Origin: Cerrena zonata
Lineage: Eukaryota; Basidiomycota; Agaricomycetes; Polyporales; Cerrenaceae
DNA length: 64,000 nt
NCBI GenBank assembly: GCA_038087015.1
Contig: JASBNA010000001.1
Location: 2,108,001-2,172,000 of the forward strand
Direction: 5' to 3'
Position numbers and translations under genes: made by a program. The notes beneath the pieces were generated by a model. The model did not search any database, was not told where the DNA came from, and saw only the letters and a list, made by a program, of their open reading frames with translations. Positions 1 through 11,500 of this stretch are shown here, one piece after another (positions within the stretch are counted from its first letter, which is position 1; the number at the start of each line of letters is the position of its first letter).

Positions 1-3000
1 GATATAGGATCCTCCCTTAGTTCGTCGGACTACTTGATAAGGGCCTAAATATCTTGGTCTTGTTTTTCGATTCAAAGATTTCTCGATCTTGGAATTGCGT
101 ATCAATACTAATGTGCCTTCTTTATAATTGTCCATTACAATGCGGCGTAAGTATTTCTTCTCGAATGCTTCCTTTGACTTGGTCCTAGTCTTGACAAGTG
201 CATCAGATGCTATGTTGATGTCATTATGCTTTTGATAGAGCTGTTTCATCCTAAGTAATATCAATTCTGATGTTGGCATATCAGGATAGAACTTGGGAGA
301 CATGTACGTTTGCTCGAAAAGATCAAAAGGTAAGACAGGGTGTTGTCCATATAGCAAGTAGAAAGGTGAGAAACCGGTGGATTTGGAAACTGTGACTCGA
401 TCGGTAAAGAATGCATGATAAACAAAGTCAGGCCATCGCTGGATTTGACCTTCACATGCTTTGACAATAGATTCTCGGATAATGAAATGTCCTCTTTCAA
501 CAACACCATTGGCTTTGGAGTTGTAAGGTGAAATTCGGATGTGTGGTATTCCATATCGGCGCATAAGTTCCTTGAATGCGGCTTTGATCTCTGGTCCATT
601 ATCGGTTATAACTGATCCAATCATTCCATAACGGCAAAATATCTCTTCCCAAAAGAACTGGGATAAGTTCTTTGCATTTCCTTCTCGTAAGGCTCGTCCT
701 TCTGATACTCGTGATAAGTCATCTCGTGCTGCAACTATGGAATTGTAACCTTGAGCAGTGTTCATCTTCATAATGTCTATATAGACCTTAGAGAACAAAC
801 AAACTGGTCGAGAAATGGTAAGGGGTACTTCTACTTTTTGTGTACTTCGAATCTGACACTCATGGCATGATCGTACATGATGTCGGACATCGTTCCACAT
901 ATTGGGCCAGTAGAAACGTTCCTTAAGGGTCTTCATAACGGCATATTCTCCTCGATGTCCTAATCCTTCATGTGCTCCTTCAAGTATACTGAGTCGTCTG
1001 GAGGCTGTCTGTACTGCAAGTAAAGGTGGTTTGACTCCGTTTCGACGGTAGAGTCTGCCATCTTTAACAAAGAATCGACTGGCTTTAGCAATGAATCTCT
1101 TCTTGTCCTGAATGCTTTCTAAAGGAGGATATTCCAATGTGCTAAGGAATTTCTTTATTTCAGCCATAACTTTGTCTTGCTTGGTGTCTGCAGTGAGGTA
1201 AATTGGGATAACTCGTAAGGGGTTGTACTTGATTGGCAATGCTTCAATGAGGGCATTGTGGGGGTCACTTGAGAATAATGCTATGTTATCAAGCCAAGAA
1301 TCATCTTCTTCGTCAATAGTCTCTCCTTCGCCAAGCTCTTTTCTTGAAAGGGCATCTGGTCCTTTATGACGCTCTGCAGGTATGTGTATAAGTTCAAAGT
1401 CAAATAAAAGGATGCCTTGTATCCAACGGTTCATGGTGGCATTTGGCTGGAGATCCGGCTCATTAAGCATTCCCTTTATGTATTTGGCATCAACTTCAAC
1501 TTGTAACTTCTTGACTCCAACCAAGTATAATCTATATGCTCTAAGTGCTCTGAAGAGACCATATAATTCTAACTTGGGCTGTGAGTACCTTGCTTCTCGC
1601 TCATTCATAGGAATAGATCCATATCGAGCTGGTCGCTTCCTTCCCTGTTCATCTTTCTGAGAAAGAATGAACCCAACGGCAATATAACTTGAGTCTACAG
1701 ACAGAACTATAGGTAGATCACAGTTATAATCAATAGGCTTTAGGGCAGGTGCTGACGTAATGGCTTTCTTGAGGTCCTCGAATGCTGCTTTTCTCCTATC
1801 ATCCCATTCAAAGGGGGATCCTTGGCGTATAAGTTCTGTAAGGGGTCTGGCTCTAGATGAGTAGTCTTTGATCCATATTCTCACAGTTCCACATAATCCT
1901 AAGAATCCTCGTACATCTTTCTGGTTCTTGAGAGGTGGCCAATTAAGGACTTTGTCAATAGTATTAGGATCAGGTATGCGCCCATTCGGTGTACACTTGT
2001 GTCCTAAGATTATCACCTCAGGTCTTGCTAGTTGAACTTTTGAAGGAGAGAAAGTTCCTCCAGCATGACCTACTCTGTGCATGATTCGATGAACATCAAG
2101 TGCATGTTCCCAGATAAATCGTCGTATGCCTGGGTTGACTTGTAGCACTTCTGGATTTCCATTCTTGTCAGGATAGATGGTGGCGGGTCCTTTGATTGGA
2201 AGGTCGTCGATGAATATATCAGCAATGTGTGGCATCTCTTCTTTGAGAATGAAGGCCATGCATGCTTGAAATTCAGCAGGGGAATTTGTGAATCCGGTGG
2301 GTAAAGAAGTGATTCGTAACAATCCTAAAGGAGTTAAAAAGGCAGTCATGTCTCTGCTGTTTATATCAAGCTTTCGTGCATCAAATCCCCAATGCAAATC
2401 AAAGGCGGTATAGACCTGACGACCTGCAAATGGTTCTACAAATGCATCTAGATTTGGGGGTAAGCCTGCCTCTCTGATGGTGACTGCATTCAGGGGCTGT
2501 AAATCATGGACTATACGTAGCTTCCCACTTTTCTTAAGAACACAAAACCATTTCGACCGATAAGACGATTGGCTTGGTTCATAGACGCCAGCTGATATCT
2601 TTTCTTTTAGCAGTGTGATAACCTGATTTCTAAGTCCTGGAGGGATGGGGATGTTGGTGTATGCCCATGGAATGTGAGGTTTGGTAGGAATGATGTAAGG
2701 TGTGAAATAATCCTCTCGTAAGGTTCCTCGATGCTCTTCTTCAAATACCAAAGAATTCTGATTGAGCTGCAGAATGTGTTTGAACAATTTCTCTTCTTCT
2801 GGCCATAGAAACTTGTCTGGATTAATACTCATTTCATCTATACGTTCATGAGTGAGCCTTCCATTTGGCCTGAATTCGGGAGGGTGAGTTGGTAATTTGG
2901 ATAATGATAACAGAGGGTCCTCAGGTATTCTTCTTTCAACCTTGGCCTCAGCGGGGATAACACCAGGAATGGGTTTGACTTTCTTGTCAACTCGCTTGTA

Positions 3001-5523
3001 TGCAGTAAGTACATCTGTAGACATTTCGAATACGTATTCATCATCTTCTTCAAGCTGTGCATAAACACAATCCGGCACATCTAAAGTATCTCCAGTAAAT
3101 ATTTTAGATTGAACTTCCCCATTACTTTTTAAAGGTAATGAGGTATCTGCATCATATTTAACATATCGGACTTTAGGTACTTTGCTAGGTTCTGGTATGT
3201 GCTGCTTGTATTTTGTAAAGAGACAATATATTTTGTCTTGCTCATGGCTAGCTACTTCTGTGCTGAGTGTACTACTGGCACTGGGGGATACAACAGGTGA
3301 GTCAAGTGTCGGGGAATGGGTATCAACACAGTTGTTGATAGTAGATACTGCATGACCTCGGCTACTGCTGAACTCTGGGTCAGGGCTAATATCTACAGGG
3401 GAAAGGAAATTGTGATTCATCTCAAGAGTGAACTGTTCTTCGTCAAAGTCAAAATCAATGCTGAGGGACTCGTGCCTACCCTGCTGCATGGTTTCGATGC
3501 TATCTGTGTCTGGGGATAATTCTCTGGTCTTGCTATGCATGATGCTTGGTACGTTATCTTCTGCATTCTTGTCGATGTGGGGGTCACTTGAACTTGTAAG
3601 TTCCCACTTGTCTTGCCTTGTGTTGATTGTCCTGTCATACTCGTTGTCGAAAATAAAACTGCTGCTAATTGAAAAACCGGAAGGTGAAGTTATTGTAATA
3701 GGGGTTTGAGGGACATCGTGTCGCATCAAACATTCCTCCCTACATTCCTCCACTCCTCGGAAACTACAGTACTGCGAAGACATCTGGATGAGGGTCCGAA
3801 TATCGAGACTACTGTCCTCACTGTCCTGCAGGCTTGCTGGAAACTTGAAAGATAAACTGGTAAACGGGCTGGATGGGGGATGAATATGGAGGGGGGCAAG
3901 ATGATTGGTCGACGAGGGAGGTACTGTGCTGTCGAGAGATAAATCGCCAAAGTTCAGCCTAATGGGTGAGTGCTGAAGCTTCGAGATTGCTAGCATAAGA
4001 ACTCGTGTGCATACCACATTTTGACAGGATCGTTTGTTGAACTTGAAGTTGCCAGCATCGAGGGATTCAACGTCAAGTCGTTCAAGGGTGTCGTGAGGAT
4101 ATGAGGATAGCAATACGGAATGAAGAATTGAATACAAAATATCGAGTTTAGGACTTAGCAGCAAACATGAATTGTTTGACTGCAGGCGGCATTGTCCGAA
4201 ACTCTGATACTGAGCATGTGAAAACGGGGCCTCGTGGTGAGTTGCTGGCAGTGTGAAGTCTGATTGCGAGTTCAAAACCTCGACTGGGCAAAACATTTCC
4301 GAGAAATCCGAAAGAAGTCTAACACTTAGACGAGTGTTCGAGTCCTCAAGGGTGAGAAATGATTTCTCAAAGTCCGAAATTGAATCAACACGAAGGCGTG
4401 CGTTCAATTCCTCTAAGGTGAGAAATAATTCTTTTGCGTCCGAGAAGTGACTAACGTATAGGCGTACGTTCGAATCCTCATGGTTGCAAAGGATTTTCTG
4501 GGTGAGTACCGCCGAGGACTTAACACTTAGGCGGGTGTTCGAGTCCTCATCAGTGTGAGTCTTTTTGAGAGAATTGACTTGAGGATCAATTCTAACGCGT
4601 GAGCGTGAGTTCGAGTCCTCAAGGTTGCGAGTTTCGAGTTTGGGTATGTAGTAGGTATATAGCACGCTAAAGTCACGGAGGTGGGGGCAATCGACTCTAT
4701 TGCCTTGTCCTAAGGACGTATCGTACATGCTATCTACTCTACAAAGGTAACTACGCTGTTTTAAATCATTATTCGATGTTTTTGGGGTACCGGTTGAACG
4801 GCCGTACAAAAGTAAATTCCTAATCAAAGAAATGTGCAAAGGTTGCGCTCTGCGTGAGTATATCGAGACAGAGATAAGAAGAGAAAATAGAAATGGAAAA
4901 GAAACGAGGCATAAGAGAAAAAGAAACGGGTTCAAAATATAAGTTTTTCGAATTTTATACCAAAAATTGAGGGAAAAAGAAAAGAAAAAGAGACAGGGAG
5001 AGGGGAGACCGAAACCTGGCATTATGGGTTTTGCATTTTCGAAGAGAGACGAGAGGAAAGAAACTGAGAAAAAGAAACACGCGCATAACGCGATTATGTC
5101 AGATTTTATGTTTTTGAGATGAGACGGAGAGAGAGAAAGAAATGGAAAAGAAAACCGGCTAACGTTCTCCGTTAGAGAGTCGTCAGGTGCGCATTGGGAC
5201 AGCGAGTATGTGCCAATCGCTTTTACCAAGTCAAGGGAAAAGAATCGAGAAAAAGAAATGAGAAAAAGAAAAGAAAATCGAGAAAGAAAAGAAATAGAAA
5301 GAGACAAAGCATAGGGTGTCATTGGTGTTGAACCAACGACGCTTTTGAAGACTGAGCAGTCTTCTTTTGTTTCTTCTGAGTCATGTTTAGTAAGTTTTCG
5401 TAGGAACACGAAGTTCGGTACGAAAATACTCACATGGCGGATTTCCAGCAGGGGAATAGCCAGGAAACCGATGAAGAGGGGGCAGTGGACCAAAGGGCAT
5501 ACCTAAGGTTCCATGCATTCGGT
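1..5523 (-). CDS. pol: Ty3/gypsy Pol (reverse transcriptase, RNase H, integrase), runs off left edge
   Basis: This frame is open for 1841 codons from a stop at 5524-5526 to the window edge, so the C terminus is missing. Domains in order: an unusual N-terminal region of about 800 codons (5523-3100) with tandem peptide repeats; reverse transcriptase at about 2690-1850 with the catalytic FIDD motif near 2210; RNase H from about 1740 (LSVDSSY, then ELYGLF); an integrase zinc motif H-x4-H..C-x2-C at about 990-860; the integrase core with D near 780, TDNGPE near 600 and VVERGHF near 500; and a GPY motif at the very edge. The domain order RT-RNH-IN and the GPY motif are typical of Ty3/gypsy. The frame is +1 relative to Gag and overlaps its end by 137 nt. 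The first in-frame ATG after the Gag stop is at 5322-5320. Whether Pol is made by frameshifting, splicing or reinitiation is unresolved. The core reads intact. Confidence 0.96.
4321..4640 (-). repeat. Five imperfect tandem peptide-coding repeats in the Pol N-terminal region
   Basis: A motif read as EDSNTRLSV recurs five times in the Pol frame, with its first codon at 4620, 4548, 4479, 4413 and 4347. The variants include EELNARLRV and EDSNVRLYV. Spacings are 72, 69, 66 and 66 nt, all multiples of three, which supports real coding use. At DNA level the units share a GTTCGAGTCCTC-like core. Function is unknown. Confidence 0.7.
4861..5310 (+). repeat. Purine-rich (A/G) low-complexity tract
   Basis: The plus strand is strongly purine-biased, with many runs such as GAAAAAGAAA. 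On the minus strand this lies inside the Pol frame and would encode a Ser/Phe/Leu-rich stretch. A pyrimidine-rich coding strand rarely forms stop codons, so openness here is weak evidence for translation. Confidence 0.7.
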
Positions 5524-8500
5524 TCATATCGATCCAGGCTCGAGTATGTCCTCCTTCGATTTGGAAGTTATTGAACATATCGAGGACTTGACGATATTCT
5601 TGTGAAATTGGGGGAAGGTGGGGATGCTCGTCAATGAAAGCAATGAGTCTTCGAACGAAGGATCGTTCTCCAGGCCAGAGGAAAGGGTTTCCAACGCTAT
5701 CGTCGACATGGAAGAAAAGTCGGACTTGTTTCTCTTTTATTTCCGGGGAGGAGGTCTCGGGGGGAGCGTTGTAAAGAGCCTTTTCCCATTCGAGGAACAT
5801 CCACGCTATGAACTGAGCGATGAGACTGTCGAGGAATCCACGGAAGAAATGTCGAAAGAAGAGAAGTGCGTCGATCTGCATTTCTCGAAGGACATGGCTT
5901 ACCCATACTGTCTGGGGTAAGTTGTTTGTAGGACTCGCTGGAGGAACAGTGGGTTCAGGGGTTGGTTCTGGAGTAGGATCGTGTACGACTATAAAATCCG
6001 GCGGACGAGGGATTTGAGTATAGTCTAATACAGAATCGTAAGGTTCGATCGTACCTGCACTCGAGTGCGAAGGTGCACCAGAAGATGTCGATGGGGTTGC
6101 TGACGAAGGAGGGGGAGTCGCAGAGAATCGTTCACGAGCATGTTGCAGTAAACGAGCGGTTTCTTCAACGTTTACAACCGGTCCTCCAGGTAGGGGAATA
6201 GCAAGTCGGTCTTCGGGTCGAGAGGGTTCAGATGATACTCGAGGTGCAGCTTCATGTGAGGGCGTAAGTGAATCGATGAACATATCACTTGTGTCTGACT
6301 CACTTCGAGGAGGGGAAGGTGGTGCTTGAGCTGAGACAATGTTGGTGACTTGAGAAAGGGGACTGCGTTGCTGTGGAATGTTGGATGGTGTGCTGGGAAT
6401 AGGGCGAGTACCAAGATGCTTCTGCCACAGATAAGTGCGAGAAGTCTCTTTGATACCGGCAGAGGATCGTCTTGGAAGGGGTACGTGTGTTCGAGGTTGT
6501 CCGTCTACGAGTGAACCAGGCCGGGGGATATTGTCCGTGTTGAGAGTTGAAGACCCTCGAAGAGGTCTAACGTCTGGAAGGGGAGACCCTGTCCTCAAGC
6601 AAGCAGGGGCAAGAGGAGTATTAGGTCGTCGACCTGCAGCGAAGTCTTCGAGTTCGGCAACATACCTATCGGCACATCCACTATGGACGCCGTCGTTCCC
6701 GCAGTTGTTGTCCCAGGCAAGAGGATCTCGTCCCTCGTCTAAGTCCAAGAGGGTAGGATCCTCTGAGGGCTCACGACTGGAAGGGGGTTCCTCACTAGCG
6801 TCGACATACTCATCGTCAGCTTCTTCATCCGAAGCAACGGGAGTTTCGTCATCCTGTGATTCAACAACTCTCGGGTTAGACTTTTCAGGCTGAGTAGGTA
6901 CTGAGGGACTTACTTCGACATCTTGTCGGACGAGATGCCGCCAGTCGATATCTAGGTTCCTTACACAGGGTGGGATCGTCGGGAATCGATGTTGCTGGGT
7001 TCGGAATGCTTGCAGCTCGTCAAAAAGCGCATTTTGACAGCGTCGGTGATCTTCATATGGGCATTCTTCGGCAAATTCTCCAATAAAGGCGGGCCATCGA
7101 GAGGGAGTGAGTCCACGAGCAGGGGACGGAGGTAAGTTCTCGTCAGACGGAATCGGAGTAGGCGCACGTGCAACAGTTGATCGCCCAATGACAGGTGTCA
7201 AAGGTCGATCAAGTCGAGCTTGAATTTCGGCACCGGTCCGAACAGGCTGCACAGCTGTATAGAATACTTGACCGCGTGCCTGTCGATCATTAACCGGTAA
7301 GTCCGTGACGTGCACACGTGGGATCCGTCGATCACTGATGGAACTTTGACTTACAGCTCTAGCTTGTCCGTCTGTGTCTTCATCCATGGGCTCGTCTCTT
7401 CTCTCTCTCATCAACACACCTACGTTATTTTGGAACTCTGCTATGTCGACTTCTTGCGTAGTCTGGGGCCTCGGTACTAGGGATGTAACTCCAAACACCT
7501 CGGTCAAGATAGGCTCGGCGTTGGGATCTTGAGGATTACGGATGGCTAAAGCAGCGGGACCGACAACGAAGGAATGAAGGTGGGTTCCATTGGGAAGGGG
7601 ATGAGAACCAAAGTAACGAGTAGCACCAGAGGTAAGTGTTAGCTGGTATGCTCCTGGAGCATCTGAACTTATGATACGGTTGACCTCGGACTGGAATGAC
7701 TCAGCTCCATTGGGACCAAGGGGAGCTACACGTCCAGAGCGACGGAGCAAGGATCCTAGGTCACCCGTGAAGTTAGTTTCGAAGGGTCGCCTGATAAAGC
7801 GGACGAGGGGATTCGTTCGACGGTGACGTTCGAGAGGCATAGCGGCAGCGGGTGGGGTGAGGTGCGTATCAATTTCATTGTCTCTTTTATCTTCCTCTGA
7901 CCTAGAACTTGTGTCAGAGGTCTCTTCGTCTCCCTTCATGCTGGGGGAAAAGGGAAAGCAGGTCTGTGGACCATACCCTACGATTTCGGGGGTACCTTTA
8001 TTCTTCTTAGGTGAGTTTTCCATCGGGGTGTTTCCAAATACTAGGTAAGTGGCAGCGACTTGACTAACACTCTCAGGCTTTATTTCTTTTAGCGGACCGT
8101 TGACTTCGCCACTCAGGAGCTCAGCTCGATCTTGATGGAGTCTGGGACTTTGTCTCATCCTCCGTGCTGGTGGCTTATCAACTTCTGGACTTGAACTTCG
8201 ATTACTTCGCTTTCTGGCTCTTCTGGTGGTCTTGAAGTGCTCATACTTTCGATTTCTGCCTAACCCTGGGTCTGTAAGAACAATATCTTCAAGTACATTC
8301 TCATCACGCGGTTCTCTTTTGGGTAATACAATCTTGGACCCATAGGTACCGGTGGACGTCTGTGTGGAATCTTCAAACCAAGGTAAATCCGGTTTAGCAT
8401 CCTTGTTTTCAAATTGACTAGATCCGTTGTTTTGGTTGGGACTGGTCTCAGAGACCATGGCGTTCACTAGTCCCAACTGAGATTGCCAATAGGAAAAGGG

Positions 8501-11500
8501 GTAACGTCTCTCGAATTCCGAGATGTTCTTTGTGGGTTCTGGTAAGTTCGGATTGTCTCTTTGTCCCTGACTGAATCGCTCATAGGTCGTTCCGAGATCT
8601 TGGAATGGATCTCCACCGTCGTCACTTCCACTGCACCCTCCGCGAACTCGGAGAGTGGAGTGCTTTGTCTCTTTAGGTGCGAGACAATCGCTCAGCGGAG
8701 AAGTGGGGATTCCGCTTCCAAGGGAAGTGTTCTCTTCGCTTACTTTCTTCATACTAACTCGTTCTGGTTGCTTGCTTGCAGGTTCCTCCAATTTTACCTC
8801 ATGATTCTCAAGTTTACTCGCTGACTTTTGAATTCTAGGGTTTAACTGGCCTCTGCAACGAGAAGCAGGGTGCCGGTTCTTGCTACATCGGCATTTAGAG
8901 CTCAGAACCTCGCTTTCTGGCTCTCCTTCGCTGTCCGAAACATCGGTAGGAATTTCTTCATTAAACTCTAACATCCCGCTCTTCTTTTCAGAATTTTCTG
9001 TTCGGAGAACAGACTTAAATTCAAAAGAGTTCGGCCAAGGGACTCGGTGAGTAATTACTGGTCTATTCCTACTGTATGCTAGCTCACTCCAAGGCATGTC
9101 GTCATAATAGATTGACCGCAGAGAACGTTCTGCAATGTTCTCCTCGTTTCGACTCCTCTTGAGGCCTGGGGCGGTGAGTAGCCTTGTGTTCTGATCGGCA
9201 ACTTCGGGCTGACTAATGAGGATTTGAGCAGTTGGCTGAAGGAGTGGAGCAATTACATCATTGCCTGCTGATGTAATCCTCTCGTGGTTTTCGGGCATTC
9301 TCGCTGGTAAGTCTTCGAGTTCCTCCGACCGATCCATCTTATCATTTGTGATTAGATGGACTGCAGATAATACAGGTTTTCCAGGCTCAGTATAACCGGT
9401 ACTTTCTGGCGCTTCGACTTCACAGTCGAGACTCATTGTCTGTCGAACATCGGGAGTTCCCATAGGTGAGTCATAAACGATTTGACTTCCTCGTGACTGG
9501 TTGACTTTGGCATTTCTCGGAGGTTTTCCGTATATTCCCCGTCGAGTAATAGGCCGGTAAGTACCTAGTTCTTTAGGCTTTGTGACGTTTACTAACTCAT
9601 CTTTGTCAGCACTATCATCTTCGATGCCTGGGTTCGATTCCTCACTGCTGATGGATTCGAGCTCAGGCATATCATCGTCGCTACTTTGGCCTTCGTCATT
9701 AGATATCGTAGCTAGGCTGCACTCGTTCTCATTACGAGTGGTACTTTGTAGACTAGGGGGACTCGTCGAGTACTTGTAATCAAAGTCTATGGTAGTACTA
9801 GCTTTGGGAATAATGACTGGGCATTCCTGGTCTTCTTCGGCTGTGTGAAGTTCGCTCAACTCAGTGATTCGTCCAGAAACATTGGTGTCTTCGGTTCGAT
9901 TATGCTCAATAAGGGCTACTCGAGGATGAATGTAGTGAGTTTTGTCAATAAACTCTGCTACCTCAGGGTCTACCTGTGTCAAGGTGTTGTCTGGGGCAAC
10001 TAAAATCTCATGGCGGACTTCTAAGTTTTTATCTTTGAAGAGAAGATAGGTCCCGTCTCCTCTTTCATCAATAGAAACATAATTTCCTCTTTGCCATGGT
10101 CTTCCTAAGAGTAAATCAAAGGGAACTTGGTCTCCGATATATACATTGGCATGTGTTAGAACTCCTCCACAGCTAAGCAGTACATTAGGGACTAAACCTT
10201 TTAGCATGCTTTCGCCACCATTAGCATCACTCATGCTTATGATTTTGTGCATATCAATTGGTCTGGCCAAGACTGACTTCCAAACTCTCTTATGGGCAAT
10301 GTTAAGCTGAGAACCTGTATCAATAATGGCCTGAACGGGGGTTTCACCACACTCCATTCGTAAGCGTATCAATGTTCCTCTTGATTTAGAAACAAAAGTA
10401 GTTGCTACGTATGGGTCATGGCTGACATTATTGACTTTTCCTGAGGGCACAAGTGCTTTCGTGGCAGGCACTGTGGGATTCTTAGGCTTAAGAACATCCT
10501 GAAGGTGATGAGTAAGTTCCTTAGAAATTCCAAAGACCTCTCCTACAGCCAATGTAACTGGTTGACTGAGGATTCGACCAAGAACATTCATTTGGTCAAC
10601 TTGAGATTGGACTTCAGACTTTCTAGGGATACACTTGAGTATTACTCGCGAGTCTTCATTATCGATCCTGGGTGTCTTCATAGTAACTGGACTATTCATA
10701 GGCTTGCTGATAGCTTCGTCTTCCATAAAAGCATCACTGTCATTTGGATCAAATCGGGGCTGGTCCACAACAACTGGCTTGGGTGGCTTTACTGGAGGTT
10801 CATCTACCTTCTTCGGAGGGGTAGATCTCTTGACTTGACTTGATGCTGGAGGAGGTATATTCTCCTTTCGAAAGGAATCCTTGGACTGAAAGTGAGGATG
10901 CTTATCTTCATGCTGCTTCCTGGCAGGGGGATATACTCCATTAAAATCTCTGCGACGCTCTTTGGCAAATCCTTGTGATCTCGTTGCCACATAGATTTCA
11001 TCATCAGAACTTCCTTCATCACTAATATACTCACAATCATAAGTTTCCATAGGAATGTCATGACTGTTGTGTATGGCAGTAACAAAGTTGGCTTGCATTG
11101 ATCGTAAACGCTTGATGGCTGCTTCAAAAGGCTCACCGTCCATTCTGTAAATTGGGGAACCGTCACCGAAAACTAATTTCCCAAATCCATTGCGTTTAAC
11201 AATACCCTTTTCAACCATGTCAGTGATAGCGGGACAGAAAGCTATGGAATGTCCACTACCTCCGCAGCCAAAGCAGTTCCTTCCTCCCATAGGAGGTGGA
11301 CGTTGGTGGACACTAGCCTCATGATTCGGACTAGTGTGAGGCGGATTATTATGAATCATTCCCTCTCGGTTACGGTTCATAATATTATTGGGACGTGGTT
11401 GAAAACTACCCTTTGATCTCTCAATGGGCTTAGGGACTATGTTGGCTATGATAGGGTTTAGCTGGTAGGCCCGAAAATACTGAATAGCATAAGCTGGGTC

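Noticed and set aside
4321..4640. tRNA-like T-loop sequences (GTTCGAGTCC, GTTCGAATCC) repeated about every 66 bp, suggesting tRNA-like repeats
   Set aside because: The flanking bases do not form a T-stem or acceptor stem, and the spacing in multiples of three within an open frame is better explained as peptide repeats.
5502..5507. CTTAGG on the minus strand in the Gag-Pol overlap, resembling the Ty1 +1 frameshift heptamer
   Set aside because: It is not in the required phase: the Gag codons there are ACC TTA GGT, and CTT is not a zero-frame codon.
5618..11000. Numerous plus-strand open frames opposite Gag
   Set aside because: They are shadows of the long Gag ORF, without motifs or splice structure.
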